Positions 8,613 to 17,253 of a stretch of DNA of 64,000 nt are shown here, one piece after another; the first letter of the stretch is position 1; each line of letters opens with the position of its first letter. The DNA is from Methylobacterium aerolatum (lineage in GTDB: Bacteria > Pseudomonadota > Alphaproteobacteria > Rhizobiales > Beijerinckiaceae): assembly GCF_022179085.1 (NCBI RefSeq), contig NZ_BPQE01000001.1, positions 53,454 through 117,453 on the forward strand, written 5' to 3'. The notes beneath the pieces were generated by a model. That model saw only the letters and a list, made by a program, of their open reading frames with translations. It did not search any database and was not told the DNA's origin. A program made the translations under genes and the position numbers.

Positions 8613-9605
8613 TCAGGCGCTCGCGCCGGGGCGCGGGCGCGCCGGGGCGGCGGGGGAGGGAAGGGGGTTTGACCGGAGGTCCGCGCGGATCGCCGGGAGG
8701 GCGGCGGCGAGCAGGCGGGCGGCCCGGAGCACCTCGCGCGCCTCGGCCCCGGAGCGGCGGGCCCCTGCCTGGGCGAGGCGCAGGGGGATCTGGCCGCAGA
8801 AGGCGGCCGCCGCGAGGGCGAGCGCCCAGGCCCGGCCGTGATGCTTGCCCGCGTAGAGGATCTCGCTGCGCAGGATGTAGAACAGGCGGTGCGCCTTGGC
8901 CTGCCGGGTGGTGCCCTGGCCGAGATGGCGGGCGGTGGGGCCGGCGAGGTGGCGCACGGACCGGCCCGTGTCCCAGGCCCGGCGGCACAGGTCCACGTCC
9001 TCGTAATAGACGAAGAACCGCTCGTCGAAGCCCCCGAGCGCGGCGAAGAGGTCCCGGCGGATCATCAGGAAGGCGCCCATCACCTGATCGACCTCCCGGT
9101 CGGTTCCGTGGTCGAACTCGCGCAGGAAGTGCGGCGGGACGAGGCGCAGGCGGTCGAGGGCGAAGGCCCGGCCGAGCATCGCCCCCGGCGCCGGGGCGCG
9201 GGCACAGGAGCGGGCGGTCGTCCCGTCCGCCTCCAGCAGGCGGGCACCGACGATGCCCGTGCCGGGATCGGCGAGGAGGGCGGCGAGGGCGCGGACCGGC
9301 GCGTCGGGGGCGACCTGGGCATCGGGGTTGAGGAAGAGGATCGCCGGGGCCTCGCCCCAAGCATCGCCCACGTCGAACGCACCCTGGTTGCAGGCCCGGC
9401 CGAAGCCGCGGTTCTCGCCGTTGCGGATCAGCCGGAACGGGCCGGGGAGGGCGGGCAGGCCCTCGAGGGAGCGGTCGCTGGAGGCGTTGTCGACCACCGT
9501 CACCGCGATGCGCTCCGCGCCCTCGGCACAGGCCAGCGCGGCGAGGCACTGCCGCAGCAGGTCCCCGCCGTTCCAGTTGACGATCACGACGTCGAGGTCG
9601 GCCAT
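8613..9605 (-). CDS. GT2 glycosyltransferase, WbbL/rhamnosyltransferase-like
   Basis: 330 aa. GT-A motifs: VIVNWNGGDLL (residues 6-16), VVDNASSDRS, LNPDAQV, then the acceptor-side GAFLMIRRDLF and EDVDLCRRAW signature typical of WbbL-type rhamnosyl- and related transferases. It probably transfers a deoxysugar from a nucleotide donor to a growing surface glycan on the cytoplasmic face. The C-terminus is Ala/Arg/Pro rich and may be an amphipathic membrane-association region. Its start codon shares one base with the stop of the preceding glycosyltransferase (TGATG), so the two are co-translated. Confidence 0.9.
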   Translation of the reverse strand: MADLDVVIVNWNGGDLLRQCLAALACAEGAERIAVTVVDNASSDRSLEGLPALPGPFRLIRNGENRGFGRACNQGAFDVGDAWGEAPAILFLNPDAQVAPDAPVRALAALLADPGTGIVGARLLEADGTTARSCARAPAPGAMLGRAFALDRLRLVPPHFLREFDHGTDREVDQVMGAFLMIRRDLFAALGGFDERFFVYYEDVDLCRRAWDTGRSVRHLAGPTARHLGQGTTRQAKAHRLFYILRSEILYAGKHHGRAWALALAAAAFCGQIPLRLAQAGARRSGAEAREVLRAARLLAAALPAIRADLRSNPLPSPAAPARPRPGASA

Positions 9606-10543
9606 CAGTCGAAGCTCCTCGGCGGTCCGAGGCGGCCCAGGAGGCCGTCCCGCGCGGCGGCGGCGAGGCGGGCGAGCACGGCGGGGCGGCAGCCGGAATC
9701 GGCCCAGTACAGGGCCGCCTGGGCGGGCAGGTAGAGCCCCTGCCTCAGCTTCCATGCCAGGGGCAGGTGGGGCAGGCGCCACGCGTAGACGCTGTTCCTC
9801 AGGTAGGTCGCCATGCGGAACAGGGGCTGGCGCGGCATGGCGATGCCGAAGGCGCGGATCGTCCCTCCCCCGACCCGGTGCGGGAGGGAGACGGCCGGAT
9901 CGCAATAGCAGCCGTGGCCGAGGCTCCAAGCGCGAAAACACCATTCGAGCTCGACGGCGTCGATGAAGAAATCCGTCCGAAAGAGGCCGACCCGTGCGGC
10001 GGCGGGGAGGTCGATCAGCGAGCCGGAGGTCGCCAGGAACTGCACCGGGCGAAGGGCCTCCGCCGCGTCGGCGCCGGGACGGAACGGGTAGGCGGGGACC
10101 TTGTGGCCGGGCGCCGCCGCCGGGGCCGGGCCGACCACGGCCGGGGACAGGCCCCGCGCCGCCAAGCGGTCGCGCCCCGCCAGGAGCGCCTCCGGCAGGC
10201 CGGGATCGGCCGCCGCGTCCTGATCGAGGCAGTACAACGCCTCCAGCCCCGCCTCCCGCGCCGCCGCAACGAGGCGGTTCAGGGCCTCGGCGATGCCGAG
10301 GTTGGCGCCGGGGCGGACGGGATCGGTGAGCACCGTGATGCCCGCCCGCGCCAGCGCCTCGGCCTCCGCCGGGGCGAGCGGCGAGTTGGCGAAGGCGAAG
10401 CGGCGCCCGAGCCCGGCGGGCAGGCGCTGCGGCAGGGCCGCGATCTGGGCCTCCGTCGGACGGAACAGGGTGATCCCGGCGGCGATACGGCCGAGCCCCC
10501 CGGCGGGGACGGCAACCGCCGGCTCCGGGGAAGGGGACGGCAT
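9605..10543 (-). CDS. GT2 rhamnosyltransferase-like glycosyltransferase
   Basis: 312 aa, the first gene of the minus-strand glycan operon. Visible motifs: ITLFRPTEAQI near the N-terminus, YCLDQDAAADPG in the DXD position, and FFIDAVELEWCFRAWSLGH, the signature of RfbF-type rhamnosyltransferases. The first beta strand is modified relative to classic members (the FAFANSPL segment replaces a VVDNAS type), and the acceptor is unknown. The ATG at 10543 is preferred to longer upstream starts because the upstream sequence is Pro/Arg-rich and looks non-coding. It is divergent from the gamma-glutamyltransferase gene, so its promoter lies in 10544-10902. Confidence 0.85.
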   Translation of the reverse strand: MPSPSPEPAVAVPAGGLGRIAAGITLFRPTEAQIAALPQRLPAGLGRRFAFANSPLAPAEAEALARAGITVLTDPVRPGANLGIAEALNRLVAAAREAGLEALYCLDQDAAADPGLPEALLAGRDRLAARGLSPAVVGPAPAAAPGHKVPAYPFRPGADAAEALRPVQFLATSGSLIDLPAAARVGLFRTDFFIDAVELEWCFRAWSLGHGCYCDPAVSLPHRVGGGTIRAFGIAMPRQPLFRMATYLRNSVYAWRLPHLPLAWKLRQGLYLPAQAALYWADSGCRPAVLARLAAAARDGLLGRLGPPRSFD

Positions 10544-10902
10544 GGAGGAACGGATCCGGCTCTCGGCTTTCGACGCTTGCGTGGTGAAGGGCGCAATGCG
10601 GTTTTCATGAGGCCGAGGGGGCGTGTGGGGGGCTTGGCCCGTGCGGAACGGGGGGGTGCCCCCCCCTCGTCGGGGGCGAAGCGAGGCGGCAGCCGACGGT
10701 GAGGGGGCGTGCCGAACGAGATACCTCCGGAAGACCCCCTCGCCGCCGCTTCCCCCCGGACACGACATGGTGTCCGGGGGGCCTCTCCCAGCAGGCGGGG
10801 AGAGGGAGAACCCGCGCCGACGGCCCCGCCCCCTTCTCCAACACCACCACCACCCCTAGAGTCCCCCGGCAATGGCGGCTCTCGCCACCGGAAGGGGCAG
10901 GG
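10544..10902. other. divergent intergenic region with a strong palindrome
   Basis: 359 bp separating the glycan operon (minus) from gamma-glutamyltransferase (plus). It must hold both promoters, but none stands out. It contains a 12-bp perfect inverted repeat, CCCCCCGGACAC with its complement, around a 6-base loop at 10752-10781, plus several runs of G and C that look like degenerate palindromic repeats. Open frames across it are Pro/Arg-rich and were not taken as genes. Confidence 0.5.
10752..10781. repeat. perfect 12-bp inverted repeat
   Basis: Arms at 10752-10763 and 10770-10781 around the loop GACATG. It lies about 120 bp upstream of the gamma-glutamyltransferase start. It could be a hairpin of a dispersed palindromic element or an operator; no matching second copy was noticed in the window. 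Confidence 0.6.
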
Positions 10903-12669
10903 ATGGCCGCTCGTCTGTGGATTGCACTCGCCGCCGTTCTGCTCGCCGGGACGGGCGCGGCCTGGGCCGCCTCCGCCCCCGCCGTCGAAGCCGAGAACGG
11001 GATGGTGGTCTCCTCGCAAGCCCTCGCCTCGCGGGTGGGGGCCGATATCCTCGCGGCGGGGGGCAACGCCGTCGATGCGGCGGTGGCCGTGGCCTTCGCG
11101 GAGGCCGTGGTGAACCCCTGCTGCGGCAACCTCGGCGGCGGCGGCTTCCTGCTGCTCCACACCGCCGACGGGCAGAGCCGCTTCGTCAATTTCCGTGAAA
11201 AGGCCCCCGAAGCGGCCTCACAGGACATGTATCTCGACGGGGCCGGCAACGTGGTGAAGGGGGCGAGCCTGCGCGGCTGGAAGGCCGCCGGCGTGCCCGG
11301 CACGGTGCTCGGCCTCACGACCGCCCTCGCCCGCTACGGCACCCTGCCGCTGGCCCGCGTCGTCGCCCCGGCGGTGGGGCTCGCCCGCGACGGTTTCGTT
11401 CTCACCCGGGGCGACACCGACATCCTCGCCACCGGCACCCGCCGCTTCGCGAGGGATCCCGCCATCGCCCGGATCTTCCTGCGGCCGGACGGGACGCCGT
11501 TCCAGCCCGGCGACCGGCTGGTGCAGGCGGACCTCGCGGGGACGCTGGAGGCCATCGCGAAGGGCGGGGCGGACGCGTTCTACAAGGGCGACATTCCCCG
11601 CGCGGTCGAGGCGGCCTCCCGCGCGGGCGGCGGCCTCCTCACGGCGGCGGACTTTTCCGCCTACACCGTCACGGAGGAGGCGCCGCTCACCTGCACCTAT
11701 CGCGGGGCGACGATCCTCGCCGCGCCGCCACCCTCCTCGGGAGGGACGACCCTGTGCGAGATGCTGACGATCCTCGACGGCTACGACATCGCCGGGGCGG
11801 GGTTCAACTCGGCCCGCAGCGTCCACCTCATGGTCGAGGCGATGCGGCGCGCCTATGCCGACCGCAACGCCACGCTCGGCGACCCGGCCTTCGTGAAGAA
11901 CCCGGTCGCGACGCTGATCTCGCCGGACTACGCGGCCCGGATGCGCGCCACGATCCGCCCCGACCGGGCGACGCCCTCCGCCGAGGTGCGGCCGGACCCG
12001 TCCCTGCTGCCGGAGGAGAAGCGGGAGACCACCCACATCTCCGTCCTCGACAAGGCGGGCAACGCGGTCTCGCTCACCTACACGATCAACGGGTATTTCG
12101 GCGCCGGGGTGATGGCGCCGGGCACCGGGTTCTTCCTCAACAACGAGATGGACGACTTCACCGTCAAGGTCGGCACGCCCAACCTGTTCGGGCTGGTGCA
12201 GGGCACCGCCAACGCCATCGCGCCGGGCAAGCGCCCCCTCTCGTCCATGGCCCCGACCCTGGTCCTGCGCGAGGGCAAGCCGGTGATGGTGGTCGGCTCG
12301 CCGGGGGGCTCGCGGATCATCACGATCAACGCGCAGACCATCATGAACATGCTGGATTTCGGGATGCAGCCGCAGGAAGCGGTGGACGCCCCGCGCATCC
12401 ACCACCAATGGCTCCCGGACACGGTCTACGCCGAACCCTTCGCCCTCTCGGCGGACACGCTGGCGATCCTGAAGGGCATGGGCCACGCCGTCCAGGTCCA
12501 GACGCCCTGGGGCGCGCAGGAGCTGATCGCGGTGAGGGGCGCGGCGCCGACGGGGGAGGGGCCGGATTCCTCCGGCAACGATTCCTCACGCACCGAGGGG
12601 ATGCGCCCCGGCCTGATCTACGGCGCGAACGACAACCGCCGCCCGGCGGGCGCGGCGATCGGGCATTAG
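10903..12669 (+). CDS. ggt: gamma-glutamyltransferase
   Basis: Periplasmic enzyme that hydrolyses or transfers the gamma-glutamyl group of glutathione and related peptides. 588 aa made as a proenzyme that cuts itself. Signal peptide about 1-23 (LLAGTGAAWAASA). The large-subunit region contains GGNAVDAAVAVAFAEAVVNP and the NFREKAPEAA substrate-binding stretch. The small subunit should begin at the Thr-Thr-His of residues 376-378, whose first Thr is the expected nucleophile and new N-terminus; the PGGSRIITIN glycine loop is near 470. The ATG at 10903 has GGGGCAGGG just upstream and gives the signal peptide; longer versions read through intergenic repeats. Confidence 0.95.
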   Translation: MAARLWIALAAVLLAGTGAAWAASAPAVEAENGMVVSSQALASRVGADILAAGGNAVDAAVAVAFAEAVVNPCCGNLGGGGFLLLHTADGQSRFVNFREKAPEAASQDMYLDGAGNVVKGASLRGWKAAGVPGTVLGLTTALARYGTLPLARVVAPAVGLARDGFVLTRGDTDILATGTRRFARDPAIARIFLRPDGTPFQPGDRLVQADLAGTLEAIAKGGADAFYKGDIPRAVEAASRAGGGLLTAADFSAYTVTEEAPLTCTYRGATILAAPPPSSGGTTLCEMLTILDGYDIAGAGFNSARSVHLMVEAMRRAYADRNATLGDPAFVKNPVATLISPDYAARMRATIRPDRATPSAEVRPDPSLLPEEKRETTHISVLDKAGNAVSLTYTINGYFGAGVMAPGTGFFLNNEMDDFTVKVGTPNLFGLVQGTANAIAPGKRPLSSMAPTLVLREGKPVMVVGSPGGSRIITINAQTIMNMLDFGMQPQEAVDAPRIHHQWLPDTVYAEPFALSADTLAILKGMGHAVQVQTPWGAQELIAVRGAAPTGEGPDSSGNDSSRTEGMRPGLIYGANDNRRPAGAAIGH

Positions 12670-12713
12670 GCGGAATGCCGGAACCGGTGCGCCCGGCGGG
12701 GGTGGGGCTGCGA

Positions 12714-12962
12714 TCAGTTGATCACGCAGAACCCGGCGCCGGTGCCGATCTTGCGCTCGGGCGGGCAGGGGGGGCGGGCGGCGGCGGCCGTCGTGGGCCC
12801 CTCGATCGAGCCGGTGGTACCGGGCTCCAGGCCGCGCAGCCACGGCTTCGCCGGCTGCACCGGCGGCGCGCGGAAGGACTCGGCGCGGCTCGCTTGCGCC
12901 GGGGCGGCGAGCATGAGCCCAGTGGCGGACAACGTGGCAGCGAACGCAGCGAACCGCTTCAT
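12714..12962 (-). CDS. small secreted proline-rich protein of unknown function
   Basis: 82 aa with a signal peptide (MKRFAAFAATLSATGLMLAA, cleavage near AQA at about residue 24). The mature part is Pro/Ala/Gly-rich and contains only two Cys (PPCPP and GAGFCVIN), the second four residues from the C-terminus. ATG at 12962 with a good ribosome site (GGGAAGGGGACG). It lies convergent to gamma-glutamyltransferase, 44 bp after its stop. No family recognised; probably restricted to related genera. Confidence 0.65.
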   Translation of the reverse strand: MKRFAAFAATLSATGLMLAAPAQASRAESFRAPPVQPAKPWLRGLEPGTTGSIEGPTTAAAARPPCPPERKIGTGAGFCVIN

Positions 12963-13120
12963 CGAATCGTCCCCTTCCCACTGCCCTCGCACCCTGGATG
13001 GGCGAGGCGCCGCGGGAAGTGTCCTCGACAGGCGTTAAGGCCGCGCGAAGAAGGGTGGTTAAAGGAATCTCGGATCGTCTCACGCCGAAACGGATGTGGC
13101 TCACCCGATCGGCCACGGCG

Positions 13121-13414
13121 TCAGAACCCCGGCCACGCTCCGGGGACCGTGCCGCCATAGCCCCAGCCCGTGAAGGGCGGCGCCGCGACCCGCTCCCGGG
13201 TCGCCGGGGCGAGGCGGCTCTCCGGGGGACGCCCGTCCTCCCAGGCGGGCCAGAGGGCGGACCGGTCGCGCAGCGCCATCCGGGCGAGGCCGCGCTCCGA
13301 ATCGGTGGCCGTCCCGGCGTGGCGGGGATGGCGCGGGCGCGCCTCCGCCGGACAGGCGGCCGTCACGAGCAGCGCGGCCGCCAGCAGACCCGTCGCCGTC
13401 CGGGAGGCGTTCAC
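13121..13414 (-). CDS. small secreted protein coupled to L,D-transpeptidase gene
   Basis: 97 aa from a GTG at 13414. N-terminal export signal (TGLLAAALLVTAACPAEA); a Cys follows the hydrophobic stretch, but the box TAAC is not a good lipobox, so cleavage at AEA is as likely. The mature part is Arg/Pro-rich and ends in WGYGGTVPGAWPGF. The start is 11 bp after the L,D-transpeptidase stop, with AGGGGGG as ribosome site, so the two are one operon and may act together on the cell wall. No family recognised. Confidence 0.6.
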   Translation of the reverse strand: MNASRTATGLLAAALLVTAACPAEARPRHPRHAGTATDSERGLARMALRDRSALWPAWEDGRPPESRLAPATRERVAAPPFTGWGYGGTVPGAWPGF

Positions 13415-13425
13415 GGCCGCCCCCC

Positions 13426-14070
13426 TCAGAAGCCGAGGTCGTCGCCGAAGGCGGGGCCGTAGCCGTCGATCCCGGCCGGGACGTCGTAGTAGCGGGGGCC
13501 GTAGCCGCGGGCGCCGGTGCTCCGGGCGGGGACGGCGTAGGTGACGCCGCGCATGCCCATCTGGTCGTCGTCGTAGGAGGCGGCTCCGGCGCCGCGTCGG
13601 GCGCTGCGTACCCGCTCCCGGCCCTCGGCGACGTAGGGCGAGGCGCCCTCGATCCGCACCTGCGTGCGCCCCATGCCCTGCGCCTTCACGAGGCCGAACA
13701 GGGTCGCCGCGTTGCGCACCGAGAGGCGGACGCAGCCATGGGAGGCGGGCCGCCCGAGGCTGCGGACATGGTTCGTGCCGTGGATGGCGTGGCCCTGGTT
13801 CGTGAAGAACATGGCGTAGGGCATCGGGGCGTCGTCCCACTCCTTCGAGAAGTGGGTGCGCTCCATGCGGAAGGGGCGGAAGCTGCCGGAGGGCGTGTCG
13901 TAGCTCCCGGCCCCGGTGGAGACCGGCCAGGAGTAGCGCGGCACGCCATCGACCGCGACGCTCATGCGCTGCGTGTCCTTGTCGACGGTGATCGCCACGT
14001 CGGCGCGGGCCGCCGGGGCGGCGAGGGCGAGGAGGAGGACGGACAGGAGAGTCGCGGATCGGGCACGCAT
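13426..14070 (-). CDS. L,D-transpeptidase (YkuD family)
   Basis: Periplasmic enzyme forming 3-3 peptidoglycan crosslinks or attaching proteins to peptidoglycan through a catalytic Cys. 214 aa: signal peptide (about 1-24, ending ARA), then the YkuD domain with FTNQGHAIHGTN and the catalytic SHGCVRL (Cys near residue 115). The C-terminal third is Gly/Tyr/Arg-rich, low complexity and outside the catalytic fold. The ATG at 14070 is preferred to an in-frame TTG 15 bases upstream because GGGGGAC precedes it. Followed in the same operon by the small secreted protein at 13121. A second, shorter L,D-transpeptidase lies at 40209. Confidence 0.92.
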   Translation of the reverse strand: MRARSATLLSVLLLALAAPAARADVAITVDKDTQRMSVAVDGVPRYSWPVSTGAGSYDTPSGSFRPFRMERTHFSKEWDDAPMPYAMFFTNQGHAIHGTNHVRSLGRPASHGCVRLSVRNAATLFGLVKAQGMGRTQVRIEGASPYVAEGRERVRSARRGAGAASYDDDQMGMRGVTYAVPARSTGARGYGPRYYDVPAGIDGYGPAFGDDLGF

Positions 14071-14323
14071 CTGGGGGTCCCCCAAGGACTCGGTGGCAAG
14101 GGATTCGTGAGCGGAACGTCGAGGGCGAAGCGGGCAGGGGCTGGGCGCTCGCCCGAGTGACGGACGACCCTTCGCGAGCTACGCCGTAGGACCCCATCGG
14201 TTCCCGGTCCACCGGGTCACGATGCGGAGCCGGGCGCGGGCGGGACTCGCGTTCGCTCCGGGACTGGATTACCGCAGCACCTCCCTGCGTGGTCTGACCC
14301 CGCCCCCAACCCCGGACCGGCCG

Positions 14324-14932
14324 ATGAAGCTGCTCTATTCCCCCGCCTCGCCCTACGCCCGCAAGGTGCTGGTGCTCGCCCACGAGACCGGTCAGGCCGA
14401 CGCGATCACGGTGCAGGGCGCCACCCCGTCGCCCACCGCCGGCGCCCCGGACGTCACCGCCCACAACCCCCTCGGCAAGGTCCCGGCCCTGATCCTCGAC
14501 GACGGCAGCTGCCTGTACGACAGCCGGGTGATCTGCGAATTCCTCGACGCCCGGTCGAAGGGTCCGCGCCTGTTTCCCGAGGGGGAGGCGCGCTGGGACG
14601 CCCTGGTCCGGCAGGCCCTGGCCGACGGCCTGCTCGATGCCGCCCTCATCACCCGCTACGAGCGGGTGCTCCGCCCGGAGGGCCTGCGCTGGGACGCCTG
14701 GGACGCGGGCCAGATCGGCAAGATCGAGGCCGCCCTCGACCGGATCGAGGCCGTCGTCGCCGACATGCCGGTCCTCGACATCGGCACGGTCGCGATCGCC
14801 TGCGCCCTCGGCTACCTCGACTACCGCTACCCCGACCTCGCCTGGCGCGAGGGGCGGCCCGCCACCGCCGCGTGGTACGCGGTGTTCGAGGGCCGGCCCT
14901 CGATGACGGCCACCGAGCCGCCCAAGGGGTAA
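14324..14932 (+). CDS. glutathione S-transferase family protein
   Basis: 202 aa soluble protein with the two-domain GST fold. The N-terminal thioredoxin-like part (MKLLYSPASPYARKVLVLAH) has Ser8-Pro-Ala-Ser as the likely glutathione-activating region, and NPLGKVPALILDDG carries the cis-Pro. SRVICEFLD follows, then the all-helical C-terminal domain from about residue 85. The substrate cannot be predicted. The ATG at 14324 was chosen because it starts the first beta strand; the upstream in-frame extension reads as intergenic sequence. Confidence 0.9.
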   Translation: MKLLYSPASPYARKVLVLAHETGQADAITVQGATPSPTAGAPDVTAHNPLGKVPALILDDGSCLYDSRVICEFLDARSKGPRLFPEGEARWDALVRQALADGLLDAALITRYERVLRPEGLRWDAWDAGQIGKIEAALDRIEAVVADMPVLDIGTVAIACALGYLDYRYPDLAWREGRPATAAWYAVFEGRPSMTATEPPKG

Positions 14933-15509
14933 GGCGAGGGCCGGGCGGGATCCGGTCCCGCCCCCCCCCGAGGGCCGTGCGGACCGCGCCGGGAAGCCGG
15001 TCGCGCCCGACGGCGCCATTGCCGAATACCGATGATGATGTCCGGTGGCGCGCACCGATGCTTCGCACGCGAGGCATCGGTGCGTCGTTCCGCCAATTCG
15101 ATTGCGCGGGCATCGCACGAATTCAGATCAGAACAGTCCATCGGCGCGCCGTGGCACGCTCGATGCTTACACCCTGCCGCATCGAGGCCGTGTCGTGGCC
15201 TCGCCTCCGGTCAACCCGGCAGCAAGCCGACCGCCCGGGGCGAGGCTCGGCAGGGCGCCGATGCGCGCCACTCGACAGTATTCGAAGATCAGGATCGGTG
15301 TTCGACGCCGCGATTCCGGGGATTGCGGTCCCGTCCATGATGATTTCCACCGGATCTCGCCGGTGACGGGCATTTACTGGCCATTAAGCTGGTTGCACGT
15401 TGCTTATCACCTCACGCCGAGCTTGTGGTAGGAGTCAAGTATTCAGGCGGATGCATAAAATTTGCATCAATATTGCCGAATTTTTGTGCCGATCAGAGGA
15501 TAAACGACC
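14933..15509. other. 577-bp intergenic region before the GH16 gene
   Basis: No convincing gene. The composition falls towards the 3' end (AT-rich from about 15370), typical of a promoter zone for the GH16 gene. It holds an 11-bp inverted repeat at 15051-15084. Short open frames on both strands here lack ribosome sites and protein-like composition. Confidence 0.55.
15051..15084. repeat. 11-bp perfect inverted repeat (CGCACCGATGC arms)
   Basis: Arms at 15051-15061 and 15074-15084 separated by 12 bases. It would form a strong hairpin or bind a dimeric regulator. It lies 426 bp upstream of the GH16 start and 119 bp after the GST stop, with no T-run. Confidence 0.55.
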
Positions 15510-16736
15510 GTGATCGACCTGACTGGCTACAAGCTGACGTTTTCCGACGAATTCAACGCGCGCAGCATCTCGCAGACCGGCGCCGGCACGACCTGGGCGG
15601 ACATCCGTTCCGAATGGCGCTACGACGCCCATTCCGACATCGGGTTCGGCAAGTCCTCCTTCGTCGATCCCGCCTCGGGCTACGATCCCTTCAAGGTCGC
15701 GGGCGGCGCCCTGGCGATCACCGCCGTCCCCGACCGGACGCCCTCGGGCTATCCGGGCAGCTGGGAATCGGGGCTGATCACCACGCAGGGCCATTTCTCG
15801 CAGACCTACGGGTATTTCGAGATCCGGGCGGATTTCTCCGACGCCAAGGGCGGATGGGACGCCTTCTGGCTCCTGCCGGACAAGCCGGCGCCGAACCCCA
15901 ACCAGCGTCCGGGCTGGCAGGAACTCGACGTGGTCGAGCATTACGGCGTCAACGACAAGGGCGTCTACAGCACGATCCATACGACGGATCAGACGCCGAA
16001 CATCCCATGGCAGGTGAACCGGCAGGTCTACAGCGAACTCGGCCAGGCCGGCGGGTATCACACCTACGGCATGGACTGGCAGAAGGATAAGATCAGCTTC
16101 TACGTGGACGGCCAGTTCGTCGGCGCCCAGGCGACCCCGAGCGACATGACCGGGCCGATGTACCTCCTGGCCGATCTCGCGACGCAGGACGATGCCGACC
16201 CCGCCGGCGGGCCGATCACGATGAAGATCGACTACATCCGCGCCTATTCCAAGGATCCCCACGCGGTGGCGGTCAACCTCGACACCGTCTCGCCGCCCGA
16301 CGGGAAGGATCCCGGCCTCTACGGCGCCACCAGCGCCAACTCCCCCGCCCCCGTTCCGGCCGGGTCTTCCTCCCCGGCGAGCCTCGGCACCGGGCCGGAC
16401 ACCCTGGTCCTCAAGATCAGCCAGGACGCCTACAAGGGCGACGCCCAGTACACCGTCTCCGTCGACGGGAAGCAGGTCGGCGGCACCTACACGGCCCATG
16501 CCGCCCACGGCGCCAACCAGTTCGACACCCTGACCCTGCACGGCGACTGGGCTCCGGGCGACCACAGGGTCTCCCTGACCTTCCTCAACGACGCCTACGA
16601 CGGCACCCCCGCCACCGACCGGAACCTCTACCTCGACGGCGCCACCTACAACGGGGCCGAGGTTGCCGGGAGCCACCTGACCTTCCTCAGCGCGGGAACG
16701 CAGTCCCTCGCCGTCCACGACTGGCTCCTGGCCTGA
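15510..16736 (+). CDS. GH16 family glycoside hydrolase with C-terminal CBM60-like module
   Basis: Predicted endo-acting beta-glucanase or related polysaccharide hydrolase (or transglycosylase), 408 aa. The GH16 domain spans about residues 5-250, with the catalytic ExDxxE motif as ELDVVE (E138 nucleophile, D140, E143 acid/base). A Pro/Ser/Ala linker (about 270-295) leads to a C-terminal module with TLVLKISQDAYKGDAQ and TFLNDAYDG, resembling Ca-dependent xylan-binding CBM60/CBM36 modules. The GTG start at 15510 has AGAGGA upstream and leads straight into the catalytic domain, so there is no N-terminal signal peptide. If exported, it may use a type I (C-terminal) signal, as rhizobial glycanases do. 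It may process the cell's own exopolysaccharide. Confidence 0.9.
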   Translation: MIDLTGYKLTFSDEFNARSISQTGAGTTWADIRSEWRYDAHSDIGFGKSSFVDPASGYDPFKVAGGALAITAVPDRTPSGYPGSWESGLITTQGHFSQTYGYFEIRADFSDAKGGWDAFWLLPDKPAPNPNQRPGWQELDVVEHYGVNDKGVYSTIHTTDQTPNIPWQVNRQVYSELGQAGGYHTYGMDWQKDKISFYVDGQFVGAQATPSDMTGPMYLLADLATQDDADPAGGPITMKIDYIRAYSKDPHAVAVNLDTVSPPDGKDPGLYGATSANSPAPVPAGSSSPASLGTGPDTLVLKISQDAYKGDAQYTVSVDGKQVGGTYTAHAAHGANQFDTLTLHGDWAPGDHRVSLTFLNDAYDGTPATDRNLYLDGATYNGAEVAGSHLTFLSAGTQSLAVHDWLLA

Positions 16737-16782
16737 CGTCCCGCGCCCGGGCGGGGGCCCGCTCCGGCCCGGGCCCGGGACC

Positions 16783-17253
16783 TCAGCGCGGCGCTACGGC
16801 GTAGGGATGCGACGAGGCGAGCGGGTCGGCGAAGAAGCCCTCGACCGTGGCCGCTCCGGTGCCGAAGGTGATGAGCAGGAAGCCGCCGGCCAGCGCGATG
16901 TTCTTCAAAAAATCCCAGAACAGCTCCCGGCCCCGCCCGCCGGTCCAGAAGTCGCCGGGCGCCCAGAACCGCTTCCAGAGGAGCGCCGTGACGCCGCAAT
17001 AGCCGGCCATCACGAAGGCGGCGGCCCGGTCGCAGATCCCCGTCAGAATGCAGGCCGACATCCCGATCTCGACGCACAGGCCGAGCAGGATCAGGACCAC
17101 GGCGGGGCCGGTGGCATGCACCGCCTGCTTCGCCTGGCCCACGGCGCCGCGGAAGTTCAGGATCTTGTCCAGGGCGCTGAAGGGCAGGAACAGCAGCACG
17201 AGGAGCAGGCGGACGAGGAAGGCGATTCCGACGCCGAGGCTGAGGCTGGTCAT
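16783..17253 (-). CDS. DoxX/DoxD-like membrane protein
   Basis: 156 aa with four predicted membrane helices. The N-terminal helix with RLLLVLLFLPFSALDKILNF and the later ELFWDFLKNIALAGGFLL fit the DoxX/SURF4-like superfamily, common in Proteobacteria and of uncertain function, often associated with oxidative stress or electron transfer. The ATG at 17253 begins the first helix. It is divergent from the glycine-riboswitch transcript, and its promoter lies in 17254-17430. Confidence 0.75.
   Translation of the reverse strand: MTSLSLGVGIAFLVRLLLVLLFLPFSALDKILNFRGAVGQAKQAVHATGPAVVLILLGLCVEIGMSACILTGICDRAAAFVMAGYCGVTALLWKRFWAPGDFWTGGRGRELFWDFLKNIALAGGFLLITFGTGAATVEGFFADPLASSHPYAVAPR

Noticed and set aside
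13121-15118. 665-codon minus-strand frame
   Set aside because: Only its last 97 codons are protein-like; the rest overlaps the L,D-transpeptidase and GST genes in other frames.
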